From an uncultured Pelagibacteraceae bacterium (GTDB lineage Bacteria; Pseudomonadota; Alphaproteobacteria; Pelagibacterales; Pelagibacteraceae), in the NCBI GenBank assembly GCA_902611815.1, contig CACMAZ010000009.1, positions 1-42,828 on the forward strand: DNA of 42,828 bases, read 5' to 3'. Positions 1-5,982 of this stretch are shown piece after piece. The position numbers and the translations under genes were made by a program. The notes under the pieces were generated by a model. It was not told the origin of the DNA. It ran no database searches and was given only the letters and a program-made list of their open reading frames with translations. Every line of letters starts with the position of its first letter. Position 1 is the stretch's first letter.

Positions 1-251
1 GATTTTTGAGTGCAGTTTTTTTGACAGGTTATTTTAACTTTGGAAAAAATATAATACAAAATTTTTTTAAAATTCTTATATCAGTTTCAACTATTTATAT
101 TTTGGGATTAATTTGGTTAGGAAGCCTAATTGGATGGGATAAACCCATTTTTGAGCTTGGTGCAAAGCCTTTTCTATTAGCAGAATTATTCAAAATTTTG
201 ATTTTAACTTTTCTTTCTTCGAAACTTGTAAAGTTTAGAAAATCTATCTAG
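1..251 (+). CDS. bioY: BioY family biotin transporter, C-terminal part (cut by window edge)
   Basis: This is the 3' end of a gene that enters from the left edge; about 82 codons are visible and the reading frame is open to base 3. The protein is hydrophobic. It has a membrane segment followed by the WLGSLIGW region, a GAKPFLLAELFKI stretch and a basic tail (KLVKFRK), which resembles the last third of BioY proteins. BioY is the substrate-binding membrane subunit that takes up biotin, alone or with an ECF energy-coupling module; this is known for the family and not shown here. The signature N-terminal half lies outside the window. The stop codon overlaps the end of the convergent response regulator gene by 8 bp. 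The family call is moderately sure because only the C-terminus is seen. Confidence 0.68.
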   Translation, partial: FLSAVFLTGYFNFGKNIIQNFFKILISVSTIYILGLIWLGSLIGWDKPIFELGAKPFLLAELFKILILTFLSSKLVKFRKSI

Positions 252-816
252 GTGATCTTTTAGATAAAATTCTTTGAAGAGTCCTTCGATGCATCTTTAA
301 TCTTCTAGCTGTCTCAGAAACATTTCTATTGCAAAGTTCGAATACTCTGTGAATATGTTCCCATTTTACTCGATCAGCTGACATTGGATTCTCGGGCGGT
401 TCTGCTTTTTTATTTGGATTAGCTAAAAGTGCCTTTTCAACATCATCTGCATCAGCTGGTTTTGCCAAATAATCTATTGCACCTTGTTTTATTGCTGCAA
501 CAGCTGTCGGGATGTTTCCATACCCTGTTAACATTACTACTCTGCTATTTGCATTTGAATTTTGTATTTCTTTTACAACCTCAAGACCGTTACCATCACC
601 CAGTCTTAAGTCTACGACAGCAAAAGCTGGCTTATTATTTTTTACTGCATCTAGACCTTTTTTTACACCTTCAGCTTGTGAAACCTTAAAGCCCCTCTTT
701 TCCATAGCTCTTGCGAGCCTTTCTCTAAAGGGATTATCGTCATCTACAATTAGAAGAGATTTATCCTCAAATTCGTTTATGTTTTTTAGCTTATCTGTCT
801 CCATCGTAGTAATCAT
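244..816 (-). CDS. regA: RegA/ActR/PrrA-type redox response regulator
   Basis: A 190-residue two-domain response regulator. Residues about 20-130 are a receiver domain with the acidic triad at D25-D27, the likely phospho-acceptor D69 (in VVDLRLGDGNG) and a conserved Lys in the YLAKP turn. A proline-rich linker follows. Residues about 148-190 form a Fis-type helix-turn-helix (MSADRVKWEHI, NVSETARRLKMHRRTLQR) that matches the strongly conserved RegA C-terminus. RegA proteins work with the membrane kinase RegB to adjust energy and carbon metabolism to redox state in alphaproteobacteria. No regB lies in this window. Two in-frame ATGs (ending at 816 and 804) are possible starts, and neither has a clear ribosome binding site. 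The gene converges on bioY with an 8-bp overlap and is divergent from the polyamine operon. Confidence 0.93.
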   Translation of the reverse strand: MITTMETDKLKNINEFEDKSLLIVDDDNPFRERLARAMEKRGFKVSQAEGVKKGLDAVKNNKPAFAVVDLRLGDGNGLEVVKEIQNSNANSRVVMLTGYGNIPTAVAAIKQGAIDYLAKPADADDVEKALLANPNKKAEPPENPMSADRVKWEHIHRVFELCNRNVSETARRLKMHRRTLQRILSKRSPR

Positions 817-972
817 ATGGTCATAAATCCTAAAATTTCAATAGTCTAAAAAAACCAAAAAAACCTCATAATTTTCTTTACAGAGCCCCCTATATAAGTA
901 AAAAACGATTTACGAAAATTGCATATAAGTTATGCAATTTTTTTTTGTTAAATTTTTTTTAAGGAGCTAATT
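817..972. other. Divergent intergenic region between regA and the decarboxylase gene
   Basis: This 156-bp spacer separates two divergent genes and must hold both promoters. It is AT-rich apart from a short GAGCCCCC island near 883-890. A TATATAAG stretch at 891-898 could be a -10 box for the + strand gene, but no convincing -35 lies at the right distance, so I do not call a promoter. The 3' part holds a perfect inverted repeat followed by a T-run, listed separately. A good ribosome binding site (AAGGAG, about 961-966) precedes the ATG at 973, unusual in this window where most genes have none. Confidence 0.6.
915..946 (+). terminator. Hairpin with T-run in the speC leader (candidate attenuator)
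   Basis: Bases 915-925 (AAAATTGCATA) pair perfectly with 931-941 (TATGCAATTTT), giving an 11-bp stem with the 5-base loop TAAGT, followed by five further T residues to 946. The form is that of an intrinsic terminator, although the stem has only two G-C pairs. It lies 26 bp upstream of the start codon and points toward the gene. The gene on the other side is divergent, so this hairpin does not end any upstream transcript. That makes an attenuator, or a palindromic operator, more likely than a plain terminator. Which one is inference. Confidence 0.5.
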
Positions 973-2151
973 ATGAAAAAATTTAAATCGGTTTATGAAC
1001 TAATAACTGAGTTAAAACCATCTGATCCAGTGTACTGCATCAGAAAAAAATCAATAAAAAAAGCTTCAAATTACTTTATAAAAAATTTCCCAGGTAAAAT
1101 TTTATACGCAGTTAAAACTAATCCGAATAAAGAAGTTGTTAAAACATTAATTGAAAGTGGCATAAAAAACTTTGATGTAGCATCTATCAAAGAAATCCAA
1201 GACATAAAAGAAATAGATAGTTCTTTAGATTGCTCATATATGCATACAGTAAAAAGTAGAGAAGACATAAGAGATGCATATTTCAAATTTGGGGTTAAAG
1301 CATTCTCGCTGGATACTAAGGATGAACTAATCAAAATTCTAGAGACTACTAATCACGCAAATGATTTAGAATTATATGTAAGAATTGCGGTTTCAAATGA
1401 GCACGCAGAAATTGATTTATCAAAAAAATTTGGTGCTAATAATAATGAGGCTCCAGGTCTAATCAGACTTACCAATCAATATACAAAGAAATTGGGTTTA
1501 AGTTTTCATGTTGGTTCTCAATGCATGCACCCAATTTCTTATACAAAAGGAATAACTGAAATCGGAAATTTAATTAAGAAAACAAAAATTATACCAAAGG
1601 TAATAAATATAGGTGGAGGGTTTCCAACTATTTATCCCGACTTAATTCCCCAATCTTTAAATAGCTACTTTGAGGAAATAAAAAAATCATTGAATAACCT
1701 TAAAATAGATAAATTACCAGAAATTATATGCGAGCCTGGTAGAGCACTGGTAGCAGAGTCAGGTTCAACAATTGTGAGAGTAAATTTAAGAAAAAAACAA
1801 AAATTATATATCAATGACGGTACTTATGGAACTTTATTTGATGGTGGTGTTCCAAATATAGTTTATCCATCAAGGCTTATTACAAATGGAAGAATGATTT
1901 CAAAAAAAATGACAGCATTTGATTTTTATGGTCCAACGTGCGATAGCATGGACTATATGAAAGGTCCTTTTATACTTCCAAACAATATTAAGGAAAATGA
2001 TTACATAGAACTGGGGCAACTCGGCGCTTATGGTCTTACATTTAGAACACAGTTTAATGGTTTTTATTCTGACAAAATTTTTGAAGTTGAAGATGAGCCT
2101 GTAATGACTATGTACGATAAAGATAAAAGCAAAAGTTATTTGGTTGCTTAA
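973..2151 (+). CDS. speC: Fold-type III PLP decarboxylase, ornithine decarboxylase type
   Basis: A 392-residue alanine-racemase-fold (group IV) decarboxylase. Visible marks are the PLP lysine K48 in YAVKTNPNK, the HVGSQC motif (about 179-184), the glycine loop GGGFP (about 214-218), the phosphate-binding EPGRA (about 254-258) and the C-terminal GPTCDSMD block with C323 and D324. The Cys-Asp pair binds substrate and catalyses in ornithine decarboxylases of this family, which supports ornithine to putrescine plus CO2. Lysine or mixed activity cannot be excluded from sequence alone. It is the first gene of a three-gene operon with a deoxyhypusine synthase homologue and a ureohydrolase. The ATG at 973 has an AAGGAG site about 7 bp upstream, which fixes the start. 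Its leader holds a terminator-like hairpin. Cytosolic enzyme. Confidence 0.9.
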   Translation: MKKFKSVYELITELKPSDPVYCIRKKSIKKASNYFIKNFPGKILYAVKTNPNKEVVKTLIESGIKNFDVASIKEIQDIKEIDSSLDCSYMHTVKSREDIRDAYFKFGVKAFSLDTKDELIKILETTNHANDLELYVRIAVSNEHAEIDLSKKFGANNNEAPGLIRLTNQYTKKLGLSFHVGSQCMHPISYTKGITEIGNLIKKTKIIPKVINIGGGFPTIYPDLIPQSLNSYFEEIKKSLNNLKIDKLPEIICEPGRALVAESGSTIVRVNLRKKQKLYINDGTYGTLFDGGVPNIVYPSRLITNGRMISKKMTAFDFYGPTCDSMDYMKGPFILPNNIKENDYIELGQLGAYGLTFRTQFNGFYSDKIFEVEDEPVMTMYDKDKSKSYLVA

Positions 2152-2157
2152 AATCCT

Positions 2158-3195
2158 GTGAAAAAAACCCTAGGTCATAATAGTAAAAAAGATTTTCTAA
2201 ATAAACCAGTTGAACATATTGACATAACAAAGTTTGATGCAAGACCTATAATTTCTTCAATGGAAAAAATGTCTTTTGTATCTCGAGAGACAGCTAATGC
2301 TGCAAAAATCTATAATGAAATGCTAAGTGAAAAGGATTGTACTATTTTTTTGACATTAGCAGGTTCAACATCTGCAGCTGGATGCATGCATATTTATAGA
2401 GATTTAGTTAAATATAATATGGTCGATGCAATAGTCGCAACTGGAGCATCAATTATTGACATGGATTTTTTTGAGGCCTTAGGTTTTAAGCATTATCAAG
2501 GCTCTCAGTTTCAAGATGACACTGAATTAAGAAAAAATTATATCGATAGAATATATGACACTTATATTGATGAGGAGGAACTACAACATTGTGATAAAGT
2601 AATTGGAGAAATTGCTGATTCACTTGAACCACGACCTTATACATCAAGAGAATTTATCTCTGAGCTTGGCAAATATCTAAAAAGAAATGCAAAGAAAAAA
2701 GGCTCCTTAATTGAGATGTCATATGACTACCAAGTGCCTATATTCTGTCCCGCATTTACAGATTCCAGTGCCGGATTTGGGTTAGTAATGCACCAAGAAA
2801 AAAATCCAAAAAAGCATATGACTATCGATTCAATTAGAGAATTTAGAGAATTAACTGAGATAAAAATAAAATCAAAAGGATCTGGTTTGTTAATGATTGG
2901 TGGGGGAGTTCCAAAAAATTTTATTCAGGATACGGTTATTTGTGCAGAGCTGCTGGGTAAAGATGTGGCCATGCATAAATATGCAATTCAAATTACAGTC
3001 GCAGACACTAGAGATGGGGCATGCAGTAGTTCAACTTTAAAAGAGGCTAGTTCTTGGGGCAAAGTTGATACCTCTAAGGAACAAATGGTGTTTGCTGAAG
3101 CGACTAGTGTAATACCTTTAATTGCTAGCGATGCATACCACAAAGGCGAGTGGAAAAAGAGGGATCGAAAGAATTTCTCAAAAATTTTTGAATAA
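2158..3195 (+). CDS. speY: Deoxyhypusine synthase homologue, probable homospermidine synthase (SpeY-like)
   Basis: A 345-residue member of the deoxyhypusine synthase family. It has the N-terminal LTLAGSTSAAGCMHIYRDL region, the VDAIVATGASIIDMDF region, IEMSYDYQVPIFCPAFTDSS, an MIGGGVPKNF segment, and the SSWGKV motif carrying K302, the counterpart of the enzyme-imine lysine of the eukaryotic enzyme. Bacteria lack eIF5A, the eukaryotic substrate. Bacterial homologues such as SpeY of the cyanobacterium Anabaena instead make homospermidine from putrescine. Sitting between a decarboxylase and a ureohydrolase supports a polyamine role. The likely start is GTG at 2158, 6 bp after the previous stop; the next gene starts immediately after its stop. 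The exact donor and acceptor substrates are unknown; the symbol is by analogy. Confidence 0.82.
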   Translation: MKKTLGHNSKKDFLNKPVEHIDITKFDARPIISSMEKMSFVSRETANAAKIYNEMLSEKDCTIFLTLAGSTSAAGCMHIYRDLVKYNMVDAIVATGASIIDMDFFEALGFKHYQGSQFQDDTELRKNYIDRIYDTYIDEEELQHCDKVIGEIADSLEPRPYTSREFISELGKYLKRNAKKKGSLIEMSYDYQVPIFCPAFTDSSAGFGLVMHQEKNPKKHMTIDSIREFRELTEIKIKSKGSGLLMIGGGVPKNFIQDTVICAELLGKDVAMHKYAIQITVADTRDGACSSSTLKEASSWGKVDTSKEQMVFAEATSVIPLIASDAYHKGEWKKRDRKNFSKIFE

Positions 3196-4074
3196 GTGAA
3201 ATATCTATCAAATAAAAATGGATTTTTAGGTATTGATAACAAATTCGATATTAAACAAAGATCTGTTGTTATACCATTTGGTTTAGAAAAAACAGTTAGT
3301 TATGGTGGAGGTACAAAAAATGGGCCAGAGGAAATTATAAAAGCTTCACACCAAGTTGAGCTTTACGATGAAGAGCTTAATTGTGAACCTTTCAAAGTTA
3401 TAGGTGTAAAAACTATCAAACCATTTAAAATTAATAAAAATATAAATAAAGCCTTAAAACAAGTTTCACATTTAAACCAAAAATCAATTGAAAAAAATTT
3501 GTTTCCGCTAACTTTAGGTGGTGAACATTCAATCACAGCAGGTTGTATTGAACCTTTTGTTAAAAGTTATAAAAAGGTAACAATTTTACAATTTGATGCC
3601 CATGCAGATCTTAGAAGTAGCTATAATAATCAAAAATACTCACATGCATCAGCCATGAGAAGGTGCTTGGACTTTAAAAATGTAAATTTAATTTCAATTG
3701 GCATAAGAAATATCTCAAAAGAAGAAATGCCTTTTTTAAAAAAAAATAATAGCAGGATCAAAATATTTTGGGCTAAAGACCAAAAAAAATGGAATTTAAA
3801 ATATTTTAAAAGATTAATTAAAAATAAAAATGTATATTTAACTTTTGATGTAGATGGTTTAGACTCTAGTATTATGCCAGCAACTGGAACTCCCGAACCA
3901 GGAGGCTTGTTTTGGTATGAAACGTTAAGTTTAATCAAAACTGCTTTTAAGAATGCGAATGTGATAGGAGCAGATATAAATGAATTAGCTCCAATTAAAG
4001 GATTTAATTCATATAATTTTTTAGTAGCAAAACTTGCTTATAAGATACTGACATATAAATTTTTTTTAAAGTAA
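3196..4074 (+). CDS. speB: Agmatinase-type ureohydrolase
   Basis: A 292-residue member of the arginase/agmatinase family of binuclear manganese hydrolases. The metal ligands are visible in GGEHS (H111), DAHADL (D134, H136, D138) and FDVDGLDSS (D218, D220). The substrate region has SHASAMRR and the family block ATGTPEPGG follows the third metal motif. The SHAxxMRR type resembles archaeal and Thermus agmatinase or aminopropylagmatine ureohydrolases more than classical arginases. The reaction releases urea from a guanidino compound; agmatine is the default substrate, but in this operon arginine or a substituted agmatine is also possible. GTG start directly after the preceding TAA, so translation is probably coupled. 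It ends one base from the convergent yhhQ stop codon. Confidence 0.85.
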   Translation: MKYLSNKNGFLGIDNKFDIKQRSVVIPFGLEKTVSYGGGTKNGPEEIIKASHQVELYDEELNCEPFKVIGVKTIKPFKINKNINKALKQVSHLNQKSIEKNLFPLTLGGEHSITAGCIEPFVKSYKKVTILQFDAHADLRSSYNNQKYSHASAMRRCLDFKNVNLISIGIRNISKEEMPFLKKNNSRIKIFWAKDQKKWNLKYFKRLIKNKNVYLTFDVDGLDSSIMPATGTPEPGGLFWYETLSLIKTAFKNANVIGADINELAPIKGFNSYNFLVAKLAYKILTYKFFLK

Positions 4075-4075
4075 T

Positions 4076-4624
4076 TTAGACTGGTTTAAGTGTACCAAGC
4101 AATAATCTAAATGGTACAAGCATTATCAATGCTATAAATATTTTTACACCTAAGTCTCCAAGTGATAAAGTTATCCAAGGTACTCCTGTTCCATAAAATG
4201 AAATAGAAAAGAATAAAAACGTATCAACAGTTGAGCCTATTAACGATGAAAATAAAGGAGCAACAAACCATGTTTTTCTCCTTAATCTATCAAAAACTTG
4301 AACATCTAATAATTGCGCCACTATAAATGCTGTTCCAGACCCAATTGCTATTCTAACTGAGATTAGATCAGAAAAATTTGTAGAAAAAATAAGTGTAAAT
4401 AATAATCCAATTGTGAAACCAAAGTAAACAATCTTTCTAGCTATTAATTTACCAAAAGACCTATTGGCCAAATCAGTAATCAGAAAAGCTATTGGATAAC
4501 TAAAAGCTCCGTAGGTTAAAATATTTTCCAATCCATAATATTTAACAGGAAACTGAACTAGAAAATTTGAAATTAGAACAACAAATCCCATTAAAAGGGA
4601 TAAGGTTAAGAACAATTTGTTCAT
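4076..4624 (-). CDS. yhhQ: YhhQ-family queuosine precursor transporter
   Basis: A 182-residue, strongly hydrophobic protein with about six membrane segments. It belongs to the VUT family (formerly DUF165): the pattern YPIAFLITDLANRSFGK near residue 45, GSGTAFIVAQLLDVQVFDRLRR in the middle, and GSTVDTFLFFSISF are typical. Escherichia coli YhhQ imports the queuosine precursors preQ0/preQ1, used to modify the wobble base of GUN-anticodon tRNAs. Uptake would suit an organism that salvages rather than builds queuine; whether synthesis genes are missing cannot be seen here. Its ATG overlaps the rpmB stop by one base (TAATG), so the two are translationally coupled. No terminator space remains between it and speB. 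Confidence 0.85.
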   Translation of the reverse strand: MNKLFLTLSLLMGFVVLISNFLVQFPVKYYGLENILTYGAFSYPIAFLITDLANRSFGKLIARKIVYFGFTIGLLFTLIFSTNFSDLISVRIAIGSGTAFIVAQLLDVQVFDRLRRKTWFVAPLFSSLIGSTVDTFLFFSISFYGTGVPWITLSLGDLGVKIFIALIMLVPFRLLLGTLKPV

Positions 4625-4905
4625 TATGCTGATTTTTGAATTATGCTTTTTTTAATTTTTTTTAATCTTATAGATAAATTTTTTGATTTTACAGTTTTCA
4701 TAAATTGATCGAAGCTTCCTTTTTTATCTATGGATCTCATTGCTGCATTAGAGACGGTTATCTTTAGTTTTTTATTTAATAATACACTTTTAAAACTGAC
4801 TTTTTTAACACTTGGTAAAAATCTTCTTTTAACTTTATTATTTGCATGGCTAACCTTATGGCCTTTTAATGGTCTTTTTCCAGTTAATTCGCACTTTTTT
4901 GGCAT
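4624..4905 (-). CDS. rpmB: 50S ribosomal protein L28
   Basis: A 93-residue, very basic protein with the L28 opening MPKKCELTGKRPLKGHKVSHAN, followed by NNKVKRRFLP, and the LKITVSNAAMRSIDKKGSFDQF block. L28 is a component of the large ribosomal subunit. Length is normal for the family. It lies between pyrD (39 bp upstream) and yhhQ (overlapping by one base). A strong promoter-like sequence in the short pyrD-rpmB gap would start transcription almost at the ATG, as listed separately. No Shine-Dalgarno sequence precedes the start, but the conserved N-terminus makes the start certain. Confidence 0.97.
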   Translation of the reverse strand: MPKKCELTGKRPLKGHKVSHANNKVKRRFLPSVKKVSFKSVLLNKKLKITVSNAAMRSIDKKGSFDQFMKTVKSKNLSIRLKKIKKSIIQKSA

Positions 4906-4913
4906 GAAGGGAG

Positions 4914-4942
4914 TATATAAATGTACATTTTGATTCAGTCAA
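4914..4942 (-). promoter_or_regulatory. Possible promoter for rpmB, giving a leaderless or near-leaderless transcript
   Basis: On the minus strand TTGACT (4937-4942) and TATATA (4914-4919) are separated by exactly 17 bp, a good sigma-70 pattern. It begins just after the pyrD stop codon. The -10 box ends only 8 bases before the rpmB ATG, so the start site would lie at or within a couple of bases of the start codon. AT-rich sequence gives such matches by chance, so this is tentative. Confidence 0.4.
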
Positions 4943-4944
4943 GT

Positions 4945-5982
4945 TTATAATTTACCAATAATATCGGAGTAATTTTTTATTTTTTTTTCTTTTAATATTT
5001 TTTTAAGTTCTTCATTAATTTTTACCGCAATTTTAGGTCCTCTAAAAACCATGCCTGTATAAAGCTGAACAAAATTAGCCCCACTCAAAAATTTTCTGTA
5101 TGCCGTTTCTCCAGAATCCACGCCTCCGACACCAATTATTTTAATTTGTCCATTTAAATTTTTAAAAAAATTATTTATTAATTTATTTGATATATCGTTC
5201 AAAGGTTTGCCCGATAAACCACCTTTTTGAAATTTTTGATGGTCTTTCAGTTTATCTCTATTTTGATCGGTAGTATTTGAAACAATTAAGGCATTGACTT
5301 TATATTGTACCAATATTTTAGATATATCTTTAACAATAGCATTATCAATATCTGGTGAAACCTTTAAAGCAATTGGAATGTTGCTATTTAATTTTTTTTT
5401 TTCAGCTAAAATTTTATCTAATAAATTTCCCAATTCATCTAAATTATGAAAATCTCTTAAGTTTTCCGTATTAGGTGACGAAATATTAATTGTTATATAA
5501 TCTGCTAAATTATAAAATTTATTAAATCCAATTAGATAGTCCCCTACTCTATCTTTGCTATCTGAATTCGGACCTATGTTTACACCAAGTATACCGATCG
5601 GTTTATTTTTTTTTATTCTATCACTTACAACATCGCTGCCTGAGTTATTAAAACCAAGACGATTTATTAAAGCTTTATCGTTCTCTAACCTAAAAACTCT
5701 AGGTTTTTTGTTTCCATATTGTTTTAAAGGTGTAACTGTTCCCACCTCAACAAAACCAAAACCCAAATTAAATAATGAGTTATAAACCTCAGCATCTTTG
5801 TCAAAACCAGCAGCAATCCCGATTGGATTTTTTATCTCTTTCCCAAATAATTCAGATTTTAATAATGTGTCTTCTGAAATTTTTTGTTTTAAAAATAAAT
5901 TTGTTTTAAGAGCCTTAATAGCTAATGTATGTGCCAATTCAGGATCTAATTTAAATATCAATGGTCTAATTTTATCAAACAT
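4945..5982 (-). CDS. pyrD: Dihydroorotate dehydrogenase (quinone), class 2
   Basis: A 345-residue FMN enzyme that oxidises dihydroorotate to orotate in pyrimidine synthesis and passes electrons to membrane quinone. Visible family marks are NPIGIAAGFDKDAE (about 50-63), GFVEVGTVTPLKQYGN, NRLGFNNSG, ITINISSPNTENLR with the catalytic serine of class 2 enzymes, VSNTT, GGLSGKPL and the FMN phosphate site IIGVGGVDSGE with LYTGMVFRGP. The N-terminal MFDKIRPLIFKLDPELAHTL helix is the membrane-associating extension of class 2. The ATG shares one base with the lysK stop (TAATG), showing cotranscription and probably coupled translation. Confidence 0.96.
   Translation of the reverse strand: MFDKIRPLIFKLDPELAHTLAIKALKTNLFLKQKISEDTLLKSELFGKEIKNPIGIAAGFDKDAEVYNSLFNLGFGFVEVGTVTPLKQYGNKKPRVFRLENDKALINRLGFNNSGSDVVSDRIKKNKPIGILGVNIGPNSDSKDRVGDYLIGFNKFYNLADYITINISSPNTENLRDFHNLDELGNLLDKILAEKKKLNSNIPIALKVSPDIDNAIVKDISKILVQYKVNALIVSNTTDQNRDKLKDHQKFQKGGLSGKPLNDISNKLINNFFKNLNGQIKIIGVGGVDSGETAYRKFLSGANFVQLYTGMVFRGPKIAVKINEELKKILKEKKIKNYSDIIGKL

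Noticed and set aside
429..826. Two overlapping open frames opposite regA
   Set aside because: regA is certain from its domains; the opposite frames give leucine/serine-rich sequences without motifs or start signals.
877..898. TTTACA and TATAAG as a promoter for the decarboxylase gene
   Set aside because: The two boxes are only 10 bp apart, too close for sigma-70.
817..972. A speF-type leader RNA in front of the decarboxylase gene
   Set aside because: Beyond the short terminator-like hairpin I could not find the conserved multi-stem structure, so no named RNA family is claimed.
2376..2392. GCATGCAT repeat-like stretch in speY
   Set aside because: A short chance palindrome inside a conserved coding region (GCMH codons); no second copy arrangement.
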